From NCBI GenBank assembly GCA_051294375.1, contig CM119263.1:13966414-14030413 (forward strand): a stretch of 64,000 nt of DNA. The letters run 5' to 3'. Positions 1 through 14,118 of this stretch are shown here, in pieces; position 1 is the stretch's first letter, and each line of letters opens with the position of its first letter. Under the pieces are notes generated by a model. It saw nothing but the letters and a program-made list of their open reading frames with translations, made no database searches and was not told the DNA's origin. Origin of the DNA: Paraspadella gotoi. Its lineage: Eukaryota; Chaetognatha. The position numbers and the translations under genes were made by a program.

Positions 1-847
<847 letters not shown>

Positions 848-3800
848 AAACAAACTACCAGATTTCCATCGGAAGATTCTCCTCAATTACTTTACAGTTA
901 AATTTTGTGTCGTCAAAGACCTTTCCCATTTTTTTCCCCGCATGCTACTTCTCCCTTCCTACCCAGTATCCCGGCGCAGGCTGGCGATTTTCTGTGACTT
1001 ACCAACTTTATGGCGGATAACTTCTCATTGGTATCGCAAATACTAAGTTGACTCCAATGGATAAGCTTTCAGTTTACAACCGGATACCGTTTTTTTAGTG
1101 TTTAGCGTAAAAAAAACAAAAAAAAACCGAAAATTTATTGGCCCTGTACTTCTAATAAGCGATGATCTTTACATTTGCTTTCATAAAATGCAGTATTTCT
1201 ATTTTTTTCATCAAAATGTAGTTCTGTCATATCAGTTATTTTCTTCTTGTTTCATACTAAAATTTTTAGGGTCGGTGAAATTGGCTAAATTACGAAATGA
1301 ATGACGGGTAGAAAAAAAAGTTTTACGATCGGAAAACTTGTCTTGAATGTAATTATGTGCTTCGAAATTCCTTCATGTCTTTTTGTTTAATTTTATTCCT
1401 TTTTAAAATGTGTAAACCATTGTAAATATTTCGTATTGATTTACATTTTGTATTTATCCATTAATTAATGTTTACAAACAAGCGAAAGTTCGTTTCATCT
1501 TTAATTTTAGAAACTAGCTTTTATCAGAGAATGGAAAATTGAAATGATTAATTTTAATAGCTAGCTATGTAGTCTGAAATATCTCTCAAGCTCACGGTCA
1601 GTGTAACTCACTGATAACTGGTAGGAAACTAGTGTGGATAACGGAACTAGCTTGGCGGCTTAAAAAGCCGACGAATGCAGTCGAACAATGCACTAATCAA
1701 AACTTACCATTTCTCGTTTAATGGTCATTTTTATTGATCATGTCTCTGCGGTTGTTTTATTATAATAAGTTAATCCTCATTCAAAATAAAGAAAATGCCA
1801 ATGTCGTTTACAAGCTGCTTAAAATTTAAACGAAGGTATATTTCATCGAAAATATCATAATTAGTTTTCAGAAGCACATATCATTCTTAACACAAGCATA
1901 AAAAGTCCAGCATTTTCCCCCTAATTTCCACATCATTAAGATGTAAAAATCAGGAGTGAATGAATAAGACAGAGAGAGTCTTGATTGAAGGCTTGCAGAT
2001 ACCTGCTATGTTATTATGTTATTATCTTGTAAGTGTGATGGAGGCCTTAAACCACCAAAGCCTGTCCAAAGTCAGGGACAACATAGCTTATTTATAAAAT
2101 GAATGGATAATTTTTATATTGGTTGTACCAATTTCATTGAAGTATGTTTTTCTCGAAAGTTAGTGTTGTACTTTTGTTATCCCTTAATACTCCAAAATAT
2201 TACTGTTAGTAGTGACCTCTTCAGTTCAACTTTTCCTTATCGTTTGTCGACAGATCAAACAAAAATCACCGGTTTCTGAGAAAGAGATAGCTGAAAGGAT
2301 TGAATTCTGAAAAAAAAAGATACTTTCAGAATTATCCTTGACACATATATTTGAATATTTACATTTTTAATTTTTTTATAATTTGTATTTCCCGGTATTG
2401 AAATTACCAATAAGGTGAATAATTGCATGTATTCGCCTATGGCAAAAAATCATAATCAACATTATACATCAGAGAAAAAAAAAGATTACAAGCGATTAAT
2501 TTTAACGCGATTTTTCAAAATTCATTAAAAAAAAATTTCAATATTAAACAACGAACGGACGAATTGTTTAAATTTAACTACCTCAAGCTCTTGGAAAATT
2601 ACCCCGATTCCCCAAGGGGCCCTTAAGTCTTAACGGGTAAAAAAAAAAGGTAGGGTAGGGCAAGGGAGGTGGGAAAATTGATAATCTCCCACCAAATCGG
2701 AGAAAAATGAGAAAAAGAAGACAGGAGAGACACGGCCTTCGTGATTTCGACTCCCGCGTCCTCTTCCTCTTTTCGTCGTCGTCATCTTTTTCTCTTTCTC
2801 CGTCTTTGCGCTCAATTTTTTATTTCCCCCCCAAAGGCGTTTCTTGCTCCGCGTTCCTTTTGGCCGCCCGTGAGCGCGAACGCGTATGCGAACGCGCGCT
2901 TTTCACTTTTCCTCTTTTCGTCGTCGTCGTCGTCGTCATGGTCGTCGGGTCCGCGGAGAAATTCATTGCCGCGAAATTTCGAATTCCGTTGTCGGTGACG
3001 ATAAGGAAATTCGAGCGCTGTTAATTCTATTTCAAATCAGTCAAGACGGAGACGGCAACGAAAATAAAAAAAACATTTTCTTCTCAGCACCCGACTTTTT
3101 GTTATTTACCTTTCTACTAAATCGTCGATTGCTACTAAATAAGCGTCTTTAAAAACTTAAATAAATCGTCCAACTGATGCAAAAGTAATCTTCTCGGCCC
3201 CGTTTCTAATAAAGGAAAGAAGCACGCGAAGAAAGAAACCGATGCAACACGACGATTAAAGAATGATGGTAAGTTCAATATATCGATGATGGTAAGTTCA
3301 CTCAATATATCGATTTTCGTTCCCTCTGTATTTTCACTTTTTTTATCCTTGATTGTTTTTAATAACTCGGACTTAAAAAAAAAAGTCGAAAAGGTATACA
3401 ATTGGGATTTTTTATGAAAAAAATATGTATACATACATACATACATACATACAAAAATATCAGTTTTATTTCAAACGGTAAAGATTCATCGATGGCTTGG
3501 TCACTGCCGCGATCACCCGTCCAAGAACCTAGTTATCAGGCTCACATCCCCCAGCCCTCCACCGCCAAATTATATCATTATATCATTATATTTCCCACCT
3601 CTTCGTCTTCGATATCAGTCTCCCTATTTTCATCGTCTTAATCATACATCATGTCCCGAATTCCTTTTCTATCATCTTCAAGCACCTCGATTACACAATA
3701 CACAATCATCTTCCAACCTTCAAATGATTCGAACAAAGACGACGACGAAGACTAATTCAATGACAAAGACGACGACAGAGTCTTTGTACATTGCGACCCG

Positions 3801-4095
3801 TAGTGGTCAGTAAGAATGACCCGTTATGACCGACCTTGAATGACCTTGTTATGGCTGACTTTTTCCAGCCAATGTAAATATGCGTTTTATTTCGAAGTAC
3901 GTATATGAGCATCAAACAAAGTTAAAGTTTGAATGAAAACTATTTCTATTGACAAAATAGGTAATTGTTGTTGTTGTCATTTTTTCAGTCACCGCAACCT
4001 CACATTTTTCATTGCACATCGTTCTATTGTCTTAAATCGAGCCAGTGACCAGTGACCACTTGAATCATGGGAAACAAATACGTCGCCATAATCCT
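848..4095. other. Intergenic region between Groucho 3' end and the SH3 gene 3' end
   Basis: The first 1.7 kb is AT-rich and contains the Groucho 3' UTR; an AATAAA lies near 1782-1790. Around 2745-3000 the sequence turns CpG-rich with CGT/GTC trinucleotide runs, which could be a promoter but has no recognised gene attached. At 3427-3452 there is a short (ATAC)n repeat. The Groucho and SH3 genes converge here. No protein-coding exon could be supported. Confidence 0.6.
3886..3891 (-). terminator. Candidate poly(A) signal of the SH3 gene
   Basis: AATAAA on the minus strand (TTTATT on the plus strand), about 205 bp downstream of the SH3 gene stop codon. Position and hexamer fit a cleavage/polyadenylation signal; no further evidence. 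Confidence 0.4.
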
Positions 4096-6487
4096 TTACT
4101 CCAACACGACCATCTCGACGTCGACGACGCCGTACTTCCCGCACAGGCGCCCCACCCACCAGTCCGTCCTCCGCAAGTAGTGATCCTGCATGACCTCGAT
4201 GAGGTCGCCGGCGCGAAAGGCGAGGTCGACGGCTTCGGCGCCGTCGAAGTCAACCAAGGCGCGGGCGGCGAATTTGGGGACGGAGAGCCTGACGACGTGT
4301 TGCGGGGATACGAGGCCGAGGGCGACGGAGGGATCGTCGCGATGACGGGCGACCCACTTGGGCGAAGGATGACTCTCTTCAAGGACGACGAGAACGTCGC
4401 CTTCTAAGAATGACTGTTGATGAATAATGTGTACAAAGCTTTTGATTAAAACTGAAATTTAAAGTTAAACTCTGACTTTTCAGTGAATAAAAAAAAAATC
4501 AGTGACCCCACTCAAAAAAAATAGGGTCTCTGAAATTTAATAAACTTAAGTCATGCGTGCGAACCGCGGAGTGGGGGATGTGTCAAATTGTGTCTCCAAA
4601 TTATGATAGATTTAAAAACTTGAAACACTTTCGTACATGTTCGAACTTACCAAATCCTCGTCGACAGCGCCATTGTCGGCTTTCCAATCGCAAAGCGCCG
4701 CGCATTCGAAAATCGGCTCCAAATCGAGGCGCGCCAACTTACGAGGGCAAACGAGGCCGACGACACCTCGGACCGCGCCCACCCACCATTGTGTCACGTG
4801 ATTGTCCGAGATGACGGAAACGAAATCGCCTTTAGTGAAGTGAAGGATGCGTTGGTCCGAGACGTTGTCGAACCCGGAGAGAGCCACGCAGTGGAACTGT
4901 CACCAAACAATACTTATCATCAATCTATTGAATTGAGCTCTTCCAATGTGCGGTCGGAGAAAAAGAACGCTGGTCAATCATATATTCCTCTTCTCCTTTT
5001 CTTCACCTTCGAATCCTTTTCCTTCCTGACGATCCATTCCGGGTCGACGAGGCCCACCGCCCCTTCTCGTTTGGCGGCCATCTTTCCCGACGGATGTTCC
5101 TCTTCCAAGACTTCCAACGTCTGCCCCTTGAAGACCTTCAGCGCCCCCTCGGCCTTCAGAGGTGTGTCACCGAGCGCCACGGCTTCGTAAATAGATTCCT
5201 GTTCGAGTCGGACGAGCGACGCCGGACGAACGAGGCCCAGTTCTCCGTGGAGAGCGCATACCCAGTAGCCTGGTCAATGTGGTCAATGAAAATCATTCAT
5301 GGGACATTAAGGTTTTTGTGAAATTTTCTTGGTTTTTTTTTTTCCAATTTCTTACAGACTTTCATTTCGTCTTTACATATAAGCATTATATCTTTTATTA
5401 CATATTTACTAGGTACATCTTATTTCTTCGATTCCCATCTAATATTTTCAATCAATTCCTCACACCAACCGGAAGGATGGTCCGTCTGCAACACCTCCAC
5501 GCGGTCGCCGACTTCGAAAGCCAAAAAACGTCGGTCCATTTTGTCGGTGGAGAACATCCAACTCTGTCGCAGGCGAAAGCTGATCCTCTTCGATTTGGCG
5601 GGCACCACTTCCGTTTTGGGCTTGGTGTCGAATGTGGGCGTGGCCGAGTGGCGCGAATCGTCGATAGCTGATGCGCTGAAGAGCGGGCGCAGGCGCCGCC
5701 GGACGACGCGGCGGGGAGAGACGAGGCCGACGGAATCGTCGAGACGGCCGCGGAGACTTTTGTTGGAGGAGGGGGAGGGGGTCAAGGAGTTGTGGAGAGG
5801 CTTATGTTCGATTTACGTTCAAGACGACTATTTTTGCTTAACGTTATTTGATAATCTTATTTTTAAACTAATTAAGATCTGTCCCAACAGCTGAAATCAG
5901 TTTGAAAGCTGAAACCTTAAAAATTAAAATGCTTACACGATGATCTTGTCTTTCTTCATCTCAGCAATTAAAAGTAAAATTATCTAGGTCTTTTTGGGAC
6001 TTAAACTTTTAATTTTGAATTCTTTTAATCAGCGGCCGATGACAAGTTCGAAGAGGAAATATATTTATAAAACATGCAGCCACTTTATTTCGCGTTTTAT
6101 CATTATAAAAGTCATTTGCGTTCCTTTTATACGATAAATGTACATGACATACACAATTACTTCTCTTAATTCCTTTTTTTTTACCAACGGGAACTTGTAA
6201 GTACTTCAAACCTCACGCGAGCATCAAATCAAAAGATTAAAGTCAAATTCGCCCAGAAATCAACACTTCATTGTATGATATTGTATTGTCTGGTCGCCAA
6301 AACAGTCTAACTACTGAACTATACAAACTTACTAGTCGTGCTTCTCGCCGCGATCCACGATTTCGATGACGTCGTTTTTACAAAATTCTAAAAATTCCGA
6401 GTCTTTGGCCGAAGGCGAGTCCATCAACGCCACGTAGTCTCCAGCCACGTCGTCCAGCGAGTCTTCATGTCTCTTTTGTGCTTCCAT
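4096..6487 (-). CDS. Protein of six tandem SH3 domains, five exons
   Basis: Exons in order of translation are 6487-6333, 5756-5470, 5269-5007, 4896-4651 and 4413-4096. All junctions are GT-AG and in phase, giving 422 residues. SH3 modules lie at about 16-74, 108-168, 173-231, 236-293, 296-362 and 364-422, with little between them except an S/T-rich linker near 80-107. Each shows the family pattern: an ALxDF-like start, a hydrophobic-GD-hydrophobic step (e.g. AFEVGDRVEVL, HFTKGDFVSVI, FRAGDLIEVM), a WW-type strand (QWWVGAV, DWWVGRL) and a GLV-x-P turn. The usual Tyr of the PxxY 3-10 turn is absent in all six and the WW pair is kept only in modules 4 and 6, so several may not bind classical PxxP ligands. 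No signal peptide, membrane segment or catalytic domain. Probably a cytoplasmic scaffold; the family was not recognised. The start is the first Met before module 1. Confidence 0.85.
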
Positions 6488-7345
6488 CTTGAACCAAATC
6501 CCCAAAAATCCGTCAAGTGTCGAATATTTGGTTCTTTTTTTTTTTTTTTTGGTGTTTAGATGCGGTTTTCTTTATTCTGTTCTCGGATGAGGATCCTCTT
6601 CTTTGCTCGAAAACGAAAAAAACAAATCAGGCCACAACAAAAAAAAAAGCATAAACAAAAATTTGCACGGTTTTCTTTTCTCAATTCGTCATGAAAATAA
6701 GAATAGAATCAGAAACAAATAGTGTTATTCGAACTCTAACAAGATGTACTATTTACATTCCATACGTCAAAACTATCAAACAAAGCGGTATAACTACTAG
6801 TAAGAAAATTATGAATTCCCAGTGTTTAATAATATTCGAAATTCTCCAGAGGTTTTCGGAGGGATGTGTGATAACCAATAAAAACAGAGAGAAAAAAAAG
6901 ATCGGCTACCGGATTAACTAGTCTTGAATCCCGCATAATCCATCGACATTCGACAGTGTTTCGCAAACCAAGCTCAACGTTTGTTTATTATCAATTTGTT
7001 AAATAGTTATTCGAATGGCCGGCAGTAGTTATTTTCAGCAATGACATCATGACAGTAGAATACCCGATTATTTTTTCTCATGGCCGGCCCTCTTGTCCGT
7101 AATCGCATCGCTGAATTAATTTCCTATGACTATTTTTGAATTTTTACGGAGCAATAATGAATCGGATCTTTTAACTTTAACTGGTCACATAGCTAAAGAT
7201 GAATTTAAATTTGTATTTGCATAAGTAAATAATCGACGTTAATTTACGTATTCGTTTTAAAAATCTTACATCACCGTCTCGACGTTCCTTCTCTTCGAGT
7301 CGAGGACGAATTTCGACTTCGACGATGCCGAGAAATGAAAACTAC

Positions 7346-7346
<1 letters not shown>

Positions 7347-7386
<40 letters not shown>
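7347..7386. repeat. (CGA)n trinucleotide microsatellite
   Basis: About 13 perfect CGA/CGT units, shown directly by the sequence, in non-coding context. Confidence 0.9.
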
Positions 7387-7387
<1 letters not shown>

Positions 7388-7478
7388 CACGCAGGGGTTT
7401 TCCCGAAGTGATTTTTAACGAGTCGTCAGCGATAATGGTTATTTGATTTGAGGTTTTCCAAGGCAACCGCGCATCCTC

Positions 7479-7480
<2 letters not shown>

Positions 7481-7542
<62 letters not shown>
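7481..7542. repeat. (GA)n microsatellite
   Basis: About 31 perfect GA units. Long open frames of alternating Arg-Glu or Leu-Ser across it are artefacts of the repeat. Confidence 0.95.
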
Positions 7543-7543
<1 letters not shown>

Positions 7544-7808
7544 GCTCTTTTAACGCGCGCCTGGAAACCGATGACGTCTCTGTCTTCCGGCCGGCAACGC
7601 CTCCCGTCGCCGAGTTGTGTTGTTGATCCTACTAAATTCACTTGAGAATGAGATGAGATTGATATCGTGAAAGGGGGGCGGAGGGAGGGAGTTGGAAAGG
7701 GAGGGGGAGGGAAGTTGGAGAAAAGCGGTCGAAAGGGAAAAGAGAGGACGAGTTGGGCCTTTGCGGGATTGGAGCGGAAATATGGGGCCGAAGGTCTTCT
7801 GAGACCTT

Positions 7809-7928
<120 letters not shown>

Positions 7929-9009
7929 GAGCATGTTGGCAAAGAGACTTCCCGAAGCAAAAACCCGCGAAAAAAGAAGATAGAAAAAGAAGATGGAAAA
8001 TCAGATGGTGAGAGATCAAGAGGGACAACCGTGATTGATTAGAAATAGATATGGGGAGACGCAGGCGGGTTTGGGGGAATGGGATTTGTACGAGGAAGAA
8101 ACGATAACCAAGGAACGAAGTTCATCGGGAATTGCCTTTCTTCCATTTCCGGTCTTTGACATAGTTTTTTTTGCGCATAATCTTTTACCATCTGATGCAA
8201 AAAACGATTCGGTTCCCTTTTTTACAATTAATTATTCGACGAACGATTTTTTTAATTAAATTGTGGTCATTTCGAAGCTTACTATAAATTTGTAAAAAAA
8301 CTCATTATTCACACATTATCTCTGTGAAATGATAAATCGAGGTTGGAACATGAGAGATGTTCTCCCTATCGAAAAATTGACCGCGGAATTCTGAACCGAA
8401 AGAAAGATGAGCTTACTATAAACTTTTGAAAAATTTGATATTCGTTCGAACTTCAATTTCGGTGTAAGAGGAATTCACTCAGAGAAAATAACGTTTAACC
8501 AAAACAAGAAAATTCTATGTCCTCTCGAGGTTTAAATGAGAGAGAGAGAAAAAGAGAGAGAAAACAGAGAAGTTGCGGTTTCCTCTCTTGTTCCTCAGCC
8601 GCGACGATTTTTAACAAAAATAAATAATAGAGAAATTAACAGATTGAATAATATGATGATTAAAATCGTTTAAAATCAAAGTCAAAGTCTTCATGTCAAG
8701 TAATAATGATTATTTTCGCCTCGTCGACAGTTAAATGAGTCACGTAGTAAGTATGTAAGTTCGAAGAAATCTCTTCCATTTCACGCAGAAAGCTTCCTTA
8801 AAGTTAAAAAAAAATCTTGTTAAAACTGCATCCTTTATTTTTCGTCTCCCGTCGTAAATCAAGTCCGGGTCAACGTCCCGAAAAGACTCTCCACTTTTTC
8901 TCAGTCATTCGATCCAAATTTCTCCGTCGAACTTCCAACGACTCGCATGACGTCATTTCCGCCTCGAAGTCGTTACGAGTTTTGAAACAAAGGAAACTCG
9001 ATCGCGAAA

Positions 9010-9560
9010 GAGGGAGTGGGGAGATTGTGGGGAGAAGGGGAGAGACTGCGGGTAAGAGAGTGGGGAGAGATTGTGGGGAGTGTGGGAGAAGGGGAGAGAC
9101 AGTGGGTAAGAGAGTGGGGAGAGATTGTGGGGAGGAGTGTGGGGAAAGGGATAGACAGTGGGTAAGAGTGGGGAGGATTGTGGGGAGGAGTGTGGGGAAA
9201 AGGGGAGAGACTGCGGGTAAGAGAGTGGGGAGAGATTGTGGGGAGGAGTGTGGGGAGAAGGGGAGAGACTGCGGTTAAGAGAGTGGGAGAGATTGTGGGG
9301 AGGAGTGTGGGGAAGGGAGAAGACTGTGGGTAAGAGAGAGGGGAGAGATTGTGGGGAGGAGTGTGGGGAGGGGGAGAGACTGTGGGTAAGAGAGAGGGGA
9401 GAGATTGTGGGGAGGAGTGTGGGGAGAAGGGGATAGACTATTGGTAACAAGATTGTGGGGAGGAGTGTGGGGAGAAGGGGAGAGACTATTGGTAACCAGA
9501 TTGTGGGGAGAAGACTGGGAAAAAGGGGAGAGACTGTGGATAAGAAAGTGGGGAGAGATT
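9010..9560 (+). repeat. G-rich minisatellite, unit about 55-60 bp
   Basis: About nine imperfect copies of a unit built from GGGGAGAGATTGTGGGGAGG, AGTGTGGGGAGAAGGGGAGA and GACTGTGGGTAAGAGAGT. The plus strand is almost free of C and has closely spaced runs of three or four G. Copies differ by small indels and changes such as TGCGGG, TATTGG or TGTGGA. Confidence 0.9.
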
Positions 9561-9632
9561 GTAGTTTGAGTTAGAGGAGAGAGAGAGAGAGACTTTGAAG
9601 TGGAGGTTGGAGCGAGGAGAACCTTTAGGGGA

Positions 9633-9762
9633 GGAATAAGAAAGCAGGGTGAAACAGCAAGAATAAGAATAAGAAAGCTGGGTGAAACAGCAAGAATAAG
9701 AATAAGAAAGCAGGGTGAAGCAGCAGGAATAAGAATAAGAAAGCAGGATGAAACAGCAAGAA
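9633..9762 (+). repeat. Minisatellite, unit about 33 bp
   Basis: Four copies of a purine-rich unit containing AATAAGAATAAGAAAGC and GGGTGAAACAGC, the first and last incomplete. It directly follows the G-rich minisatellite. Confidence 0.85.
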
Positions 9763-11010
9763 AGAAATAAAGTTAAAGAATTTGAGGAGATCGCGATCGA
9801 GAAAAGTGATGAATGGGAGAACGGATTGAGGGAGATGGGTGAGGACTGAGGGGAGAGAGACCAGCCTGACCTCCTCGCGACGCAATCGAGGAGCGGGCGT
9901 GGCCAGGGTTACGTACCGGCGCCTCCGCGTTGCACTTGCCAACCCGCGACCCCAGTCCACACCCCTCCTCCCCAAAAAAAGGGGAAACCTCCGACGGAAT
10001 GTTATGTTTTATTTCATTTCCATTCGTGGAAATGGTTTTATGCCCACCATTAGCGAGTCCGGGGCCGAGCGGAGGGGTCAGATTCCGGCGAGCCTCGTTC
10101 TCGATTGGCTCCGAGTCGTGCTTTGGCCGGTTGGCGGCGCGGCGGGCCGACTGGCGGCCAAGTCATAAACAAAAGGGATTTTCGAGAAAAAGTCTGACCT
10201 CGCAGGCGCCTGTTTTAAAATGCTTTCTCACACAAAGCTCCTTATTCAATCGGTTAAACCCGAATCGAGAGTGGCAGAGTGAAGGGGATGGAAAAAAAAA
10301 AGAAAGAAAGAAAGAAAGAAAAGAATTTCTACTCCTGTTTCAATGTTAAAAACCCGGTTTTCCTTAGTTTTTTTTTTCCTTTTTATAACTGAATCGAGGA
10401 TTAGGTTTTATAGAGGATTTTATTTCTTTACAGCAAGTGAATGAAAATATTACTCAGGAGTCGGGACACATCCTTTCATTCTTCGGACTCGATAATGATG
10501 ATTTGGCGAAAGAGCGAATTCGTCATCGCCCAACAATTTGAATCTTGAGAAATGAACAAAAATAGCACCCATGTCATTCGACTGTTGTTTTCCGCCTCGA
10601 ATCGACTCTTGACTCAAAAAACACAAAGAAACCATTTTTCTTATTTTCATGGTCGTCATTGTCGTCGTCGATGTCGTCGTCGTCATCGTCTTCGTCATCG
10701 TCGTCGATCTCGTTTTTCTCTCTACAAACAAAAACTCTTCCAAATAAAGTCACCCGTCATTCTTTTGCAGTCTCTCTCTCTCTCTCTCTCTCTCTTTCTC
10801 CTCTCTCTTCTCTCTCTTCTCTTTCTCTCTCTTCTCTCTCTCTCTCTCTCTCTCTCTCGATCCTCTTTTTCTCTGTTTTTTCTCATAATTCATGGAATTG
10901 ATATTGAGGGATTTGAGTTGGATTTCAAAAGAAAATTGTTTTCGCTTCTCCCGTCATGAGTAACCAAGTTTGAGGCGAAGTGCGGAGTGGTTGACTTCGC
11001 GCGTTTGTCT

Positions 11011-11071
11011 TTGCGCATGCAGCGTTGTCGCGCACGTGACCGCTCTATCACGTGACCCTGACGCACGTGAC
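11011..11071. promoter_or_regulatory. Cluster of three CACGTGAC E-boxes beside an NRF1-like site
   Basis: CACGTGAC occurs at 11033-11040, 11049-11056 and 11064-11071 in the same orientation, spaced 16 and 15 bp. TTGCGCATGC at 11011-11020 resembles an NRF1 half-palindrome. The GC-rich stretch stands out from AT-rich flanks. Such E-boxes are bound by bHLH-Zip factors (USF, TFE/MITF, MYC families). The next gene on the plus strand is the YTH gene at 14119, about 3 kb away; that link is only inferred. Confidence 0.45.
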
Positions 11072-12503
11072 CACCGGCGCCTCGACTCCAGCATTTACTT
11101 GTTTAACAAGTTAAATCGAGGACGCATTTTTTCTATCTGTTATAATGGCCAGTAACTATTCCAAACAGACTTACTATTAACAATCTATTCGTTCATTAGA
11201 ACAATTGGGATTTATCCTTAATTATTAAATTATTATAGATAATGTTTATCGCCTCTCCAGATCATCTATTTTTTCCGTAAGGAGTCAAGCCGGTATAATG
11301 ACGTCTTACATGCTGAAATAATTAAATTTTCACACTATTAATTTGTTGTTGTTGTTATATTAAGTACTATTTTGTGAATTTTATGTTTATCGTTTCCGTT
11401 CTTGTTTTTGCGACAGGAATAAAATTAAAAATTTTGTTAAAATACCCATGCATAGCTTTTATGATTATCAGATGAGTGTTTTTATGTTTTTATGTTTTCT
11501 AACTCCTGTGCTTTCAATAAAGTCTTAAAATGTCTGTGAGAAAAGTCAGAATTCTCGAGGCGGAGAAATCGGGAGAGAAATTGGTAGAATCGCGAAAATC
11601 TAAAGAATTGCCAGCAACGGGATCTCGGGAAGAATCGGTTATGACGGAATCCCCGCCCTCCGCTTCCTCCTCCTCCTCCTCCTCCTCCGCCTTTTCCATT
11701 TCTATTTTGACGTTTTCATTTTCGATCTGGCGTCGAAAGGATATGGTAATGATCTCTCGTTCCGCAGGCGCCGCGCCGACGCGGTTTTCTCTGCGGAGCA
11801 GCGGTTTTCCCCCTCGCGAAACCGTTTTTTCTCCTCGAGGAAGCGGGTTGCGTCGAAAGAAGGTGGTTTGGTTTTTTTAGCAGCTAAGAAACGATTTTCT
11901 TTGTAACTATTGATAAAGAACGTTATTTCATATGAACTGTTTGTGTTTGCTGCAATATTTTTTTTTCTAGTTATATTGTAGATCGTCTGTTAAGCCTCTC
12001 ACTTCTCAACTTGAAAGTTTGTTTCAACTCATGAAATGGTTTTCAGCGTGAAGGAAGAAATCGTAGGAAATTTCAAAAGAAAAGGCGTCTCCCAACTGAA
12101 TATTAGACAATACCGACAACGATTTATAAAATATTATCTAAACTAGTAGATATTAATCAATTAATTTAATCATTATTTGCAACATAAATATCGCAATAAC
12201 ACAAATTTACCGACGCTCTTCCAACCCTCTCCCGTTTCCCAAATAAGGAGAATGACCGCCGAAGAAGTTCATCTCCTTTCTCGGAGACTTCATCGTCGGA
12301 AAAGAGAGAGGAAAGAGAGGAGAGAGGAGAAAAGAGAAAGGTGGGAGAGAGAGAGGGGATGAGAAGCGGCATCTGTTGTCTGAGGAATCTCGCGAGGAAA
12401 AGGATATCAACCGCAAACCTGTTATCACTTTGGAAATTTGGTTTATCGCCCAATATATTTTTCTGGCAGTTCATATGATGGGGCGCTGATAGTTTCGCCT
12501 TGT

Positions 12504-12628
<125 letters not shown>

Positions 12629-12866
12629 ATTCGATATCGAAATTTCAGCCGACGCCACCAAAGAGGCGCGCCCGTCTTCCGCTTTCGGCACCAACGCCAC
12701 GCCCCCCTTCCAATCTTCGTCGACTCACCGCTCCATGATTTTCAATTCCCACTTTGTCGGATGAAATTATGCGGCCATAACCGTTAAGGCAAAAACAAGA
12801 TTGTTGCCGTTGTTGCCAGGTCTTTACGTTATAGACCATTCGCTTTGATAGTCACCGTTCGTCGGC

Positions 12867-12969
<103 letters not shown>

Positions 12970-14118
12970 GGGGGTGTTACGACGCCGATGCGATGTAACC
13001 GGCATTGTTAAAACAACGATATTTTCGCTTCAAGAGACGAATTCCAGTTTTGGAAAATTTTGCTTTTGCTCCGACGGAGGGCGCTACGCCGCTACGGCTT
13101 TGGATGTCGTTGTTGCATATGTATCATCACAGATGAATAAGAGAGAATAAGAGTGTTGCACTCGAGACGTCAATTTTTCTCATGAAATGAAACGGTAATT
13201 TTAATGTTTTGCGCCGCGTTTACTTTATAAACTATCAAGTATTCATTTTTTATTTTGATTATTATTTTGATCATATGATAGCATTTCTACGTGGTCACGT
13301 GATAACATAAGCATGGAACATGTGCCAATTATTAAGTTAAATGGCTTATTAATACATGAATTATGCCGCATTGACTTTATGAGATTATGTGACCGCAATG
13401 TAAGAAACACATGAAAAATACGCATATGAATTATGATGGTACCTAACATTTCTGTATTAACAAAAATAAAGCAATATTACCAGAGTTGTCAAAAATCTGA
13501 GCTTGGTTTATTATAAGCTCCAGCTGACAGCTTCAGATGCATTCCATGAAAAAGCATTAATCAATTCTAATTTGTTTGTCTTAGACTTAATTTGACGGAT
13601 ATTTCCGATTTTAATAATCGGCTACTAAACTAATCCATTATTTTTTCTTTCATCCTTCCTAAAGTTTTATTTTATCTTCTTTCCGGAAAAAATGGACGAC
13701 TCTATTGTTAACGTGTCTGAGTTAGTCATGTAAAACAGCAACTAAAAAAGAGCCGTTACTTTGTTGCTTTACGAAATAATTGCCTCCAAAGAATTTTTTT
13801 AATTGAAGCAAATTGAATTGTGCTTTTAAATTTAAGGAAACTGGACCATTTCAAACGTATCGAGGGTAAGTTTTGATTATCTGGATATAATATTTGAATA
13901 ATTATCAAAGTTTGACGTCGATATTCTGACTATTTTCTTAGACATCTCGCGATATCTCTTTGAAAAACGAATTTATTACAAGTATAAAGGAACATTATTT
14001 TTAACTGAAATAATAGAATCTAATTAATAGATTTATAAATCTTAATCAAATTTCCCCAATAAAAATAAATACAGGGACAACATCTTCTATATCATCAATC
14101 GCTTTTGAAACGGACATA

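Noticed and set aside
4045-5894. Plus-strand frames opposite the SH3 exons
   Set aside because: Antisense shadows; SH3 signatures are only on the minus strand.
8953-9450. 165-codon minus-strand frame and a 153-codon plus-strand frame over the G-rich array
   Set aside because: Both are translations of the minisatellite.
9010-9762. CRISPR-like array
   Set aside because: Units are contiguous minisatellite copies without unique spacers, in a eukaryotic context.
11514-11880. Overlapping small frames with Glu or Ser runs
   Set aside because: GGA/TCC repeat in the middle, no domain, no splice context.
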